The notes below the pieces were generated by a model. It saw nothing but the letters and a program-made list of their open reading frames with translations. It ran no database searches and had not been told where the DNA came from. From NCBI GenBank assembly GCA_023458535.1, contig JAEWYW010000065.1, forward strand, positions 1-28,010: DNA of 28,010 bases, in the 5' to 3' direction. Made by a program: the position numbers and the translations under genes. The DNA is from Bacteroidota bacterium (lineage in GTDB: Bacteria; Bacteroidota; Bacteroidia; Flavobacteriales; Weeksellaceae). Position 1 is the first letter of the stretch; the number at the start of each line of letters is the position of its first letter. Shown piece after piece: positions 15,202-22,811 of the stretch.

Positions 15202-16143
15202 TTATTTATTTTTAAGGGCAAGTTGTTCTTTTCTTATTATTTCTATGCCGTCTTGGTACGACGTTGTTTTGAATTCTGGAAATTTCTTTCTGAATTTTGA
15301 GTCGTCGAAAATATTGTCGTGCGCATACCTCGGCAACAATTCCAGAAGTTCTTTCATTTTTTCATTGAACAAAGCACCAATTTTAAACACCCATTTCGGG
15401 ATCACCGAATATTTTAAATGCTTACCATAAATTTTTGATGCCAAAGCAATAAATTCCTTGTATGTTGGATGTGATTGATCAACGGGAAGATGCCAAGTTT
15501 GACCGTATGCATCAGGCGTATTGCCAATTAAAGCCGTTGCTCGACTGGCGTCAGGAGTCCAAATTAAACTTCTTTTTTTGGAATCACTCAATGGTACTTT
15601 CAGCTTTTTCCCGTCTTTAATGTTATCGAAAATTAGTGTATTGGTGATGCTCTGTGTTTTGCCCGGACCATAAAACTCGGGAGCGCGACAAATCACCGCG
15701 TCAATACTTCCGTTTTTCATTTCCTGTAGAAGCATTTCCGTCATCTCTTTTCGTACGTTCCCTTTTCGCCCAACAGGCGCAAATTCTGTTTTTTCCGTGT
15801 GAGGACGCGCATCCTGCGGATACATATAGGTATTATCGAAATACACAAGCTTCGTTCCATTGATTTTACAAGCCTCAATCACATTGCGCATGATGACCGG
15901 GAATTGATTTTCCCACATCTCCGTACTGATGGGAAGTCCCAACGTGAAATACGCAATTTCGCTACCTTTTACAGCTGCAATCGCCTGTTCTCTATTGGTT
16001 AAATCGGCAGAAAAAACTTCATCGGTATCGTTAACTTTCTTCGCATTCCGACTTACAATTCTAATGTCTGACGTGAAATTTCGCTTCAGTTCTCTCGCCA
16101 GTTCTTCACCAATTTGCCCATTGGCACCTAATATTGTTTGCAT
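15202..16143 (-). CDS. NAD(P)-dependent epimerase/dehydratase-like atypical SDR
   Basis: This 313-residue protein opens with the Rossmann motif GANGQIG (6-12) and has the strand SRNAKK/FSADLTN and the YFDNTYMYPQD region of extended or atypical SDRs. A typical catalytic YxxxK is not evident, so it may be a reductase of the NmrA/atypical type or a non-classical enzyme. It is the first gene of the minus-strand unit that continues into the AraC regulator 12 bases later. Its promoter has the same repeat arrangement as the DJ-1 promoter. Confidence 0.88.
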   Translation of the reverse strand: MQTILGANGQIGEELARELKRNFTSDIRIVSRNAKKVNDTDEVFSADLTNREQAIAAVKGSEIAYFTLGLPISTEMWENQFPVIMRNVIEACKINGTKLVYFDNTYMYPQDARPHTEKTEFAPVGRKGNVRKEMTEMLLQEMKNGSIDAVICRAPEFYGPGKTQSITNTLIFDNIKDGKKLKVPLSDSKKRSLIWTPDASRATALIGNTPDAYGQTWHLPVDQSHPTYKEFIALASKIYGKHLKYSVIPKWVFKIGALFNEKMKELLELLPRYAHDNIFDDSKFRKKFPEFKTTSYQDGIEIIRKEQLALKNK

Positions 16144-16165
16144 TTTTTATCTTTTTTTATTGATA

Positions 16166-16225
16166 CAAAATTCCGAAGTTTCCCATTCAATAAAGTAACT
16201 CAATAAAGCAAAAACGTAACCGAAT
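16166..16225 (-). promoter_or_regulatory. Candidate AraC operator and promoter of the epimerase-araC operon
   Basis: Half-sites GTAACTCAAT (16195-16204) and GTAACCGAAT (16216-16225) are 21 bp apart, matching 8 and 9 of 10 bases of the repeat in the DJ-1 promoter. On the minus strand, 21 bases then separate the proximal half-site from GAATTTTG (16173-16166), the same spacing as in the DJ-1 promoter. Confidence 0.65.
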
Positions 16226-16303
16226 CTCGGATGGGAGATTTGGGTATGAGAATTTTAGATTTTGAAATTAGAACAATTAAAATAAAAATGAATTTGTTAC
16301 TAT

Positions 16304-16738
16304 TTAAAATGCAAACGGTAAAAAAACATATTTTTCCAGTTTAAAGTCAGCCAAAATATGCTGAAGTCCATTGCTTAAAATGATCTGTTCAGCTCCAATG
16401 ATGGAATTATATCGCGCAGTTTGTTCAAAAGTTTTAGCGGTCAGCTTTATATGCGGCGCTTTACATTCAATTAAAATTTTGGGTGCCGTTTTTTCGGTTA
16501 TCAATAAATCAATTCGCTTGGTGAGACCATTTAATTCAATTTTTTTTTCTGTAATCAAGGCCGAACTCGCATAAGCTTTTTCTACCATAAAATAATGGAT
16601 CCAATGCTGTCTTACCCATTCTTCTGGTGTCAATAGCAACCATACTTTCCGCGGTACATCATAAATAAAAAACTTATCTTTGTCTTTTCTGAATTTAAAA
16701 TCAAAATTTCCCGGAAAATTAAGCTTTATAAGCTCCAT
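16304..16738 (-). CDS. HsdR-N-like (type I restriction enzyme R protein N-terminal) small protein
   Basis: The 144-residue product matches the stand-alone HsdR N-terminal family (HSDR_N_2) common in Bacteroidota next to holA. A PD-(D/E)xK nuclease core is visible: Asp77 in KRIDLLI, then Glu91-Cys-Lys93 in ILIECKAPH. There are no helicase or specificity subunits, so this is not a restriction system; the role is unknown. Its ATG lies only 5 bases from the divergent holA ATG. A -7-like box (TATTTTTG on the minus strand, 16776-16783) inside holA could serve this gene. Confidence 0.88.
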   Translation of the reverse strand: MELIKLNFPGNFDFKFRKDKDKFFIYDVPRKVWLLLTPEEWVRQHWIHYFMVEKAYASSALITEKKIELNGLTKRIDLLITEKTAPKILIECKAPHIKLTAKTFEQTARYNSIIGAEQIILSNGLQHILADFKLEKYVFLPFAF

Positions 16739-16743
16739 TGGTT

Positions 16744-17781
16744 ATGAAAGAATTAGAATTAATCCTCAAAAATATCAAAAATAAAGATGTTTTACCCATT
16801 TATTTTTTTCACGGTGAAGAAGCCTTTTTTATAGATGTAGCAGTTAAAGCCCTGGAGAATGATTTTTTGGAAGAAGATGAAAAAGCTTTCAACCAAACGG
16901 TTGTTTATGGAAAAGACACCAATTATGCGGAAATTTTGTCATTGGCGCGCCAATTCCCGATGATGGGAGATCAACAAGTAATAATTGTAAAGGAGGCGCA
17001 AGATTTAAAATTTAATGAGGAAGAAGCAAAAATGTTGGAGAATTATGTTGCGAACCCAGTTCCGTCAACAGTTTTGGTTTTTGCCCATAAACACAAAAAA
17101 TTAGACAGCAGAAAAAAAGTTACCAAATCTCTTTCTGCAGCAAAAATGCTTTTCCTGAGCGAACCCGTAAAAGATACTAATCTTGCAAAGTGGATTGCGG
17201 ATGAATGCACAGTTCTGGGCATAAAAACAGCTCCCAATATTTCTCATTTGCTAGCCGAATATTTAGGAAATGATCTTTCGCGCATCTCCAATGAACTTCA
17301 TAAATTAAAAATAATACTCAAAGAAGGTGAAATTTTAGACGGGAGCCATGTTGAAAACCATATTGGCATCAGTAAGGAATATAACGTATTCGAACTTCAA
17401 AAAGCCTTAGGTTCAAAAAACATGAATCAAGCCTATAAAATTGCTTTTTTTATGGGTAAAAATCCGAAAAACAATCCTTTCGTAATGATGTTGGCAAGTT
17501 TGTACAATTATTTTTCCAACATTATTTTGTATCAAACCTTAATGGGACAGCCTCCACAAACTATTGCTTCTCAGCTTGGAATTAATCCTTATTTTGTTTC
17601 TGAATACGCAAATGCTGCTAAGCTTTATCCGTTAAAACATGCCACAAGGGTGATTAGCATTCTTCGCGAATTTGATATGAAAGGCAAAGGTTTGGGTGCT
17701 GTAAACCAAACAGATGAACAGCTGATAAAAGAAATGGTTTATAAAATTTTGAATGTTGATAAAACTAAAGTGAAAGTGTAA
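16744..17781 (+). CDS. holA: DNA polymerase III subunit delta
   Basis: Delta opens the sliding clamp as part of the clamp-loader complex in chromosome replication. The 345-residue protein begins MKELELILKNIKNKDVLPIY with the early FFHGEEAFFID segment, continues with LARQFPMMGDQQVIIVKEAQ and the lid-like NISHLLAEYLGNDLSRISNE, and ends in the collar domain. The ATG at 16744 is chosen over an in-frame TTG at 16738 because the latter would overlap the divergent gene's start codon. A -7 box (TATCTTTG, 16675-16682) lies inside the HsdR-N-like gene. Confidence 0.93.
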   Translation: MKELELILKNIKNKDVLPIYFFHGEEAFFIDVAVKALENDFLEEDEKAFNQTVVYGKDTNYAEILSLARQFPMMGDQQVIIVKEAQDLKFNEEEAKMLENYVANPVPSTVLVFAHKHKKLDSRKKVTKSLSAAKMLFLSEPVKDTNLAKWIADECTVLGIKTAPNISHLLAEYLGNDLSRISNELHKLKIILKEGEILDGSHVENHIGISKEYNVFELQKALGSKNMNQAYKIAFFMGKNPKNNPFVMMLASLYNYFSNIILYQTLMGQPPQTIASQLGINPYFVSEYANAAKLYPLKHATRVISILREFDMKGKGLGAVNQTDEQLIKEMVYKILNVDKTKVKV

Positions 17782-17901
17782 AGAAAATCCTACTGAATTA
17801 GCTAAACCTCATTATTGACAAAATTCATTATAAAAATACCCATCAAAAGAAATCTTTTTACGATTTTTGAACCTTAATTTTAAATTTTTGAAATAATAAC
17901 T

Positions 17902-18843
17902 ATGGAAGAAAATATATTTGACTGTGTGATTGTGGGTTCTGGACCAAGTGGATTTACCGCAGCAATTTATGCAGCAAGAGCAGACTTAAAACCGCAATTA
18001 TACACTGGTCTTGAACCGGGTGGACAGCTTACAACTACTACCGAAGTTGATAATTTCCCTGGATACCCTTCAGGAATTACTGGTCCTGAAATGATGATGG
18101 ATCTACAAAAACAAGCGGAAAGATTTGATACCAAAGTGCATTACGAGCTGATTACAAAAGCAGAATTCTCAAAAGAAGTTGGCGGGATTCACACTCTTTG
18201 GGCAGGAAATAAAGAAATAAAGGCTAAAACAGTCATTATTTCAACAGGTGCAAGTGCAAAATATCTTGGTTTAGATGATGAGAAAAAATATGCAGGCGGA
18301 GGGGTTTCTGCATGTGCAACCTGCGATGGTTTCTTCTACAAAGGAAAAGATGTAATTGTTGTTGGGGCTGGTGATACTGCTGCTGAAGAAGCAACCTATT
18401 TGGCCAAACTTTGTTCTAAAGTTACCATGTTGGTAAGAAAAGATCATTTTAAAGCCTCGAAAGCAATGATTCACAGAGTAAATAATACGTCAAATATCGA
18501 AGTGAAATTCAACCATGAATTAATAGGCATTGAAGGTGAAAATGGTTTAGTTGAAAGAGCAGTTGTAATCAACAACCTAACCAATGAAGAGTCTAAAATT
18601 GATGTTCATGGAATTTTCATCGCGATTGGTCACAAGCCTAATACAGATGTTTTCAGGGGTCAGATAAACCTGGATGATAATGGTTATATTATAACTGAGA
18701 AAGGTTCAACAAGAACGAATTTGCCGGGAGTTTTTGCAGCAGGTGATGTTCAGGATCATATTTACAGACAAGCCATTACTGCAGCAGGAAGTGGATGTAT
18801 GTCTGCAATGGATGCAGAAAAATATCTTGCAGAACTGGAATAA
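17902..18843 (+). CDS. trxB: Thioredoxin-disulfide reductase
   Basis: TrxB reduces thioredoxin with NADPH through FAD. The 313 residues include the FAD motif VGSGPSGFTAAIYAARA (about 11-27), the redox pair Cys138/Cys141 in SACATCDGFF, the NADPH motif VGAGDTAAEEATYLAKL, and the C-terminal FAD motif VFAAGDVQDHIYRQAITAAG. Length and domain order are those of low-molecular-weight bacterial TrxB. The terminator-like hairpin directly after the stop codon separates it from crcB. Confidence 0.96.
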   Translation: MEENIFDCVIVGSGPSGFTAAIYAARADLKPQLYTGLEPGGQLTTTTEVDNFPGYPSGITGPEMMMDLQKQAERFDTKVHYELITKAEFSKEVGGIHTLWAGNKEIKAKTVIISTGASAKYLGLDDEKKYAGGGVSACATCDGFFYKGKDVIVVGAGDTAAEEATYLAKLCSKVTMLVRKDHFKASKAMIHRVNNTSNIEVKFNHELIGIEGENGLVERAVVINNLTNEESKIDVHGIFIAIGHKPNTDVFRGQINLDDNGYIITEKGSTRTNLPGVFAAGDVQDHIYRQAITAAGSGCMSAMDAEKYLAELE

Positions 18844-18849
18844 ACATGA

Positions 18850-18873
18850 ATGCGTCTTAGAGGCGCATTTTTT
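18850..18873 (+). terminator. Terminator hairpin between trxB and crcB
   Basis: ATGCGTCT and AGGCGCAT form an 8-bp stem (one G-U pair) around TAG, followed by six T's that run directly into the crcB ATG. It follows trxB and precedes crcB without any gap. Confidence 0.7.
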
Positions 18874-19239
18874 ATGAAAAATATTGTATACATATTTATT
18901 GGAGGTGGCTTGGGAAGTATTTGCAGATATTTTCTCTCTAACTGCATTCAGAAGATGGTAAATGTGGGAACGTTTCCTCTGGGTACATTCTTGGTAAACT
19001 TCATAGGATGTTTTTTGATTGGTCTCCTCTCGTCTAATTTTCTGAAAGTTGATAATGCATTGAAATTTCTTTTGATAACTGGTTTTTGTGGAGGGTTCAC
19101 CACATTTTCTACATTTTCAGCAGAAAATTATAGCTTATGGCAATCTGAAAGTTATGGAACTTTGCTTTTATACATCCTCTTAAGCGTATTTTTAGGTTTT
19201 GTAGGAGTGATTTTAGGAGTTCATATGATTAAAAATTAA
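18874..19239 (+). CDS. crcB: Fluoride channel (CrcB/Fluc)
   Basis: CrcB/Fluc exports fluoride across the inner membrane as a dual-topology dimer. The 121 residues contain four membrane helices and the family's signatures: GGGLGSICRYF near the start, PLGTFLVNFIGCFLIG with the conserved Asn42, and the phenylalanine track GFCGGFTTFSTFSAE (about 70-84). The start at 18874 is preferred over an in-frame ATG at 18850, which lies inside the terminator hairpin and would add basic, unrelated residues. I see no fluoride riboswitch upstream. Confidence 0.93.
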   Translation: MKNIVYIFIGGGLGSICRYFLSNCIQKMVNVGTFPLGTFLVNFIGCFLIGLLSSNFLKVDNALKFLLITGFCGGFTTFSTFSAENYSLWQSESYGTLLLYILLSVFLGFVGVILGVHMIKN

Positions 19240-19288
19240 ATTTTTCCCTTTGATAATAAGGTGTTTAAATATTTTTTATTAAAAACAC

Positions 19289-19319
19289 TTGTACAACAAT
19301 AAAAAGCGTCTTATATTTG
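19289..19319 (+). promoter_or_regulatory. Promoter of tRNA-Ser
   Basis: TTG (19289-19291) and TATATTTG (19312-19319) are 20 bp apart, a full match to the Bacteroidota housekeeping promoter pattern, 28 bases upstream of the mature tRNA end. Confidence 0.8.
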
Positions 19320-19347
19320 CACCACTGAAAACGAGATAATCGTTCAG

Positions 19348-19432
19348 GGAGAGTTGGCAGAGTGGTCGATTGCGGCAGTCTTGAAAACTGTTGACTGTAA
19401 CAGGTCCGGGGGTTCGAATCCCTCACTCTCCG
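19348..19432 (+). tRNA. tRNA-Ser (anticodon TGA)
   Basis: The acceptor arms GGAGAGT and ACTCTCC pair fully. The anticodon arm is GCAGT-CTTGAAA-ACTGT, with TGA at 19382-19384, and a GGTTCGAATCC T-arm follows a long variable arm, as in class II serine tRNAs. CCA is not encoded. The gene stands alone with its own promoter and terminator. Confidence 0.95.
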
Positions 19433-19440
19433 CAAAATAA

Positions 19441-19472
19441 AAAAATCCTAAACAAGTGTTTAGGATTTTTTT
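19441..19472 (+). terminator. Terminator of tRNA-Ser
   Basis: AAAAATCCTAAAC, loop AAGT and GTTTAGGATTTTT form a 13-bp stem that ends in a T run. Confidence 0.9.
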
Positions 19473-19546
19473 ATTTATAAATATGGGTTGATTTCTTATA
19501 TTTAATAAGAATTTTGAAATTTTTATAGGGGGAAATGAATGAAGGT

Positions 19547-20155
19547 CTACTGTTTTAGCCTCAAACGGAAGGTTAAATTGATTCGTTCTTTCATAAAATG
19601 AGTCGATTTTGCAATGCGGTGTTCCCAGTATTCCTGCAAATCTCCCTTCATGATTAATAAGGAACCGTGAGCAAGCGGAAGGATGTACTTGCTTTTGTGG
19701 TGATCCATTTTTCGAAAATCAAAATTTCGTGTTTCTCCTAAGCTTACTGATGCAATTATGGGCCGCTTACCGTATTTATGTTCTTTGTCGCGATGCCATG
19801 CCACGGAGTCATTATGATCTCTGTAAAGATTCAGTAACACAGCGTTAAATTGATACCCAAACTCATTTTCAATCTTTTCTTTTAATCTAATCAACTCAAT
19901 CGGCCAAGGCTGAATTTCGGATTTTGTTTGCGTTTCCGAATCGTCTTCTGGGTTGCTATACCATGCTGTGAGTCGAGGCGTGAGCACGGTTTTATCATAC
20001 ATTTTTTGCGTATTCTGTTTCCAAGGAACTTCAGATAACAATTTTTTTTGAAGTGCGTCGGCTTCTTCTGGCGTCAAATAATCCTCCCGATAATCCAATA
20101 GGTTTGTTGGGAATTCATAAAATTCTTCAGTAAATAAACTCAGTTGTTTGCCCAT
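19547..20155 (-). CDS. AlkB-like 2-oxoglutarate/Fe(II) dioxygenase
   Basis: AlkB proteins remove N1-methyladenine and N3-methylcytosine lesions by oxidative demethylation. The 202 residues contain the iron ligands His121 and Asp123 (WHRDKE) and His179 (YWEHRIAK), the 2-oxoglutarate-binding Arg in RINLTFR (191-197), and the family's NAVLLNLYRDHNDSVAWH and GSLLIMKGDLQ segments. It is of the shorter ALKBH2/3-like bacterial type. It follows the S24 repressor gene by 47 bases on the same strand and probably shares its transcript, which ties it to the DNA-damage cassette. Confidence 0.92.
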   Translation of the reverse strand: MGKQLSLFTEEFYEFPTNLLDYREDYLTPEEADALQKKLLSEVPWKQNTQKMYDKTVLTPRLTAWYSNPEDDSETQTKSEIQPWPIELIRLKEKIENEFGYQFNAVLLNLYRDHNDSVAWHRDKEHKYGKRPIIASVSLGETRNFDFRKMDHHKSKYILPLAHGSLLIMKGDLQEYWEHRIAKSTHFMKERINLTFRLRLKQ

Positions 20156-20202
20156 CTTTACAGAAATCTCTTTTTTTAGTTAAAATCAATTTTTTCAAGA
20201 TT

Positions 20203-20982
20203 TTATTTTTTTAGGGTAGAAACTTTATCTTTCAATCTTCGAATATCGGTTCGAAGCTCCAAAAACATCCCACGAACATCTTGTCCAGAAAACTCATCAA
20301 GGCTGTATTCCTCCGTATTGATGCTGCACGCAAACTCCCAGATTTCGGTAATTTCAGGAAGAGGAATTTTAAGAGGCTCATAAAAGCTGTTATCGGATTT
20401 TACACAAATAAAACTTCCCTCATGAAACTGAAATCGTTTGTACAAAATTCCGTCGTTTGTAGTAATAAAAACATAGGTTTTATCGGTTTTTAGATCGGAT
20501 AAATTTTCTACATATTTTCCTACAATATAAGTTCCGTCTTTGTAGGGTGGCATCGAATCGCCGCTTGCAGGAAACGCCCGGTATTTCCCATTTCTAAGAA
20601 AAGGCAGAGAAATCGTTTGCAAACTCTCGATATACTCGGGATCGCTATAGCCATTCAAATAACCCATAGAGGCTTTCTGCGGAATAATTTCAATTCTGTT
20701 ATTTCCCGATTTATCCACCAAAACAGGTAGTAAAATACGATTGTCGGGAAGATTAAGCATTTCATCCAAAGGATATTTTCGGATGTCCACAGACACCAAA
20801 AGATCAATGCTGATGCGGAAATACTTCGAGATTCGGAGCAAAATTTCTATCGGCGGTTCCGAAGTTCCATCTTCATATTTCGCATATCGAACTCGAGTAA
20901 TCAAAAGTGAATCGGCTACTTTTTGTTGAGAAAATTCTTGCTGATTTCTCAAAAAGCGCATGTTATCTGATAAAACTGACAT
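20203..20982 (-). CDS. S24-peptidase (LexA-like) XRE-family repressor
   Basis: The 259-residue protein has an XRE helix-turn-helix at the N terminus (about 5-62: NMRFLRNQQEFSQQKVADSL, RYAKYEDGTSEPP) and an S24 peptidase domain (about 100-225) with the catalytic Ser143 in PASGDSMPPY and Lys182 in LYKRFQF. It resembles self-cleaving repressors that respond to DNA damage. The usual cleavage dipeptide Ala-Gly appears here as Met106-Gly107 (QKASMGYLNGY), which may weaken or alter cleavage. The last 30 residues are a possible coiled coil. The ATG at 20982 is preferred over an in-frame TTG at 21003. It is divergent from dinB; the repeats between them are candidate operators. Confidence 0.88.
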   Translation of the reverse strand: MSVLSDNMRFLRNQQEFSQQKVADSLLITRVRYAKYEDGTSEPPIEILLRISKYFRISIDLLVSVDIRKYPLDEMLNLPDNRILLPVLVDKSGNNRIEIIPQKASMGYLNGYSDPEYIESLQTISLPFLRNGKYRAFPASGDSMPPYKDGTYIVGKYVENLSDLKTDKTYVFITTNDGILYKRFQFHEGSFICVKSDNSFYEPLKIPLPEITEIWEFACSINTEEYSLDEFSGQDVRGMFLELRTDIRRLKDKVSTLKK

Positions 20983-21000
20983 TGTTATAATTTGTATCAA

Positions 21001-21039
21001 CAAATATACTAAAAATTGATATAAAACATACTAGTTTTG
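21001..21039. promoter_or_regulatory. Divergent promoters and candidate operator between the S24 repressor and dinB
   Basis: CAAATATA (21001-21008) is TATATTTG on the minus strand, the repressor's -7 box. TAGTTTTG (21032-21039) is the dinB -7 box, only 4 bases before the dinB ATG, so the dinB transcript may be leaderless. ATATACTA (21004-21011) and ACATACTA (21026-21033) are direct repeats 22 bp apart that overlap the two boxes. An inverted pair TATCAA (20995) / TTGATA (21016) also lies here. Confidence 0.6.
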
Positions 21040-21043
21040 TAAA

Positions 21044-22213
21044 ATGAATCGAGCAATTGTACATATGGATTTGGATACTTTTTTTGTTTCGTGTGAAAGA
21101 CTCAAAAACACAGAACTTGAGGGAATTCCTTTGATTGTAGGGGGAGGAGACAGAGGTGTTGTGGCTTCTTGCTCGTATGAAGCCAGAAAATTTGGTGTAC
21201 GTTCTGCAATGCCCATCAAAATGGCACTTAGGCTTTGTCCCGATGCAAAAATTGTTAAAGGCGATTATGAATTATATTCGAATCTATCCCATACAGTGAC
21301 AGAGATTATTCAGGAAAAAGTTCCCGTGATGGAAAAAGCGAGTATAGACGAGTTTTATCTCGATTTGTCGGGCATGGACAAGTTTTTTGGGTGTTATCGG
21401 TGGACGCAGGAAATAGCAGAATCCGTTACCAAAAATACAGGACTTCCCATCAGTTTTGCGCTGTCTACCAATAAAACGGTTTCTAAAATTGGAACAGGCG
21501 AATCTAAACCTCATGGAAAATTAGAAATTCAGGAAGATTATATACAACCTTTTCTTAATCCGTTATCCATCAAGAAAATCCCCATGGTGGGAAATGTTAC
21601 GTTCCAATTATTGTCGAGAATTGGAGTTAGAACCATTCAAACTTTGTCTGAAATGCCGGTTCATGTGCTTCAACAAATGATTGGTAAAAATGGAATTGAC
21701 CTTTGGAAAAAAGCCAACGGAATTGATGAAAATCCTGTGGTTCCGTATTCCGACCGAAAATCGATTTCAACAGAACGAACTTTCACCAACGATACGATGG
21801 ATATTATGGCTGTAAGGGCTCTAATCGCTGGGATGGCGGAACAATTAGCCTATCAGCTTCGGAAAGAAAAATGGTTGACCTCCACGGTAGCTTTGAAAAT
21901 TCGATATGCCAACTTTGATACCGAAACCAAACAATGTCGTGTAGCATATACGGCTGTAGATCATACATTGTCGAGGGTTGCTTTAGAACTTTTTGAAAAA
22001 TTATATACACGAAGAATGCGTTTGAGGCTGGTTGGATTGCGTTTTACTAATCTCGTGCATGGGCAGCATCAAATGGATTTGTTTGAAGATACGGAAGAGC
22101 TTATCAATCTTTACCAAAGTATGGATTACATTAAAAATCGATTTGGCTCCAATGCTGTGGGGCGGGCGAGTGGCTTTCATGCTGCGCCCGAAAGAGTTTT
22201 AGTAAGAAGGTGA
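21044..22213 (+). CDS. dinB: DNA polymerase IV (Y-family)
   Basis: This translesion polymerase has 389 residues, in the normal range. The catalytic acids are Asp9 (HMDLDTFF), Asp102 and Glu103 (SIDEFYLDLSG). The little-finger region and a clamp-binding motif QMDLF near the C terminus are present. It stands next to an S24 repressor and upstream of a short DnaE, the arrangement of a mutagenesis cassette. In this strain a 1.1-kb palindrome/GIY-YIG island separates it from dnaE. Confidence 0.94.
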   Translation: MNRAIVHMDLDTFFVSCERLKNTELEGIPLIVGGGDRGVVASCSYEARKFGVRSAMPIKMALRLCPDAKIVKGDYELYSNLSHTVTEIIQEKVPVMEKASIDEFYLDLSGMDKFFGCYRWTQEIAESVTKNTGLPISFALSTNKTVSKIGTGESKPHGKLEIQEDYIQPFLNPLSIKKIPMVGNVTFQLLSRIGVRTIQTLSEMPVHVLQQMIGKNGIDLWKKANGIDENPVVPYSDRKSISTERTFTNDTMDIMAVRALIAGMAEQLAYQLRKEKWLTSTVALKIRYANFDTETKQCRVAYTAVDHTLSRVALELFEKLYTRRMRLRLVGLRFTNLVHGQHQMDLFEDTEELINLYQSMDYIKNRFGSNAVGRASGFHAAPERVLVRR

Positions 22214-22249
22214 GGGGTCTAAAGAGAAAAATTAGTAAAGTATAGTATT

Positions 22250-22476
22250 CGTCACTTCGAGTAGGCTTTGAAAAAGCCGTATCGAGAAGTGTTTTAAATA
22301 TGTTCTCGATACGCTGAACTTTGTTTCGCTACTCGAGCTGACGTGATTTTATAAGTTTAATATAAATGAATAGTTTCCACGTTCGTCACTTCGAGTAGGC
22401 TTGCAAAGCTGTATCGAGAAGTGTTTTAAAAAAAGTTATAGATACGTTGCACTTCGTTCCACTACTCGAACTGACG
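22250..22476 (+). repeat. Palindromic repeat units 1 and 2 of the island
   Basis: Unit 1 is 22250-22343 and unit 2 is 22384-22476, in the same orientation, with a 40-base spacer. Each unit has outer arms CGTCACTTCGAGTAG and CTACTCGAGCTGACG (nearly perfect inverted repeats). An inner stem GTATCGAGAA/TTCTCGATAC surrounds a loop of about 14 bases, with a side hairpin such as GGCTTTG-AAAAGCC. Unit 2 is more decayed in the inner right arm. The left flank of unit 1 (ATTAGTAAAGTATAG) resembles the spacer of units 3-6. Confidence 0.9.
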
Positions 22477-22510
22477 GATTATTAGTAATTTTAGAATAAA
22501 CATACATGAT

Positions 22511-22804
22511 ATGCAACTATCTTTCGTTTACATTCTGCTGTGCTCAGATAACACTTATTATACAGGCGTTACTAACGATGTTTTCAGACGTTTTGAAGAA
22601 CATCAAAATGGGTGCAATCCTAAATCTTATACTTTTTCAAGAAGACCTTTAAACCTTGTGTATTTTACTTCTTTCATAGATATCAATCTAGCCATAAGTT
22701 TTGAGAAGAGAATTAAGAAATGGTCTCAAGCTAAAAAACTAGCATTAGTTGAAGGAAGGTATGAGGATTTGCCCAACCTTTCTAAAAAGAATTTTAAAAA
22801 ATAG
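22511..22804 (+). CDS. GIY-YIG nuclease family protein inside a palindrome array
   Basis: The 97-residue protein is a minimal GIY-YIG domain: VYILLCSDNTYYTGVTNDVF with Tyr7 and Tyr17, the catalytic Arg26/27 and His31 in FRRFEEHQNG, and the metal-binding Glu65 in SFEKRIKKWS. It has no DNA-binding domain beyond the nuclease core, like the UPF0213/YhbQ group. It lies 34 bases after palindrome unit 2 and 7 bases before unit 3, together about one spacer length. I take the ATG at 22511 as the start. The active-site residues look intact, so the enzyme could be functional. A role in moving the flanking repeats is possible but unproven. Confidence 0.9.
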   Translation: MQLSFVYILLCSDNTYYTGVTNDVFRRFEEHQNGCNPKSYTFSRRPLNLVYFTSFIDINLAISFEKRIKKWSQAKKLALVEGRYEDLPNLSKKNFKK

Positions 22805-22811
22805 TAATCTT

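Noticed and set aside
16304..16738. Restriction-modification system
   Set aside because: Only a small HsdR-N-like protein is present, without helicase, specificity or methylase subunits.
18844..18873. Fluoride riboswitch before crcB
   Set aside because: The sequence is only a short terminator hairpin, far too small for the crcB riboswitch.
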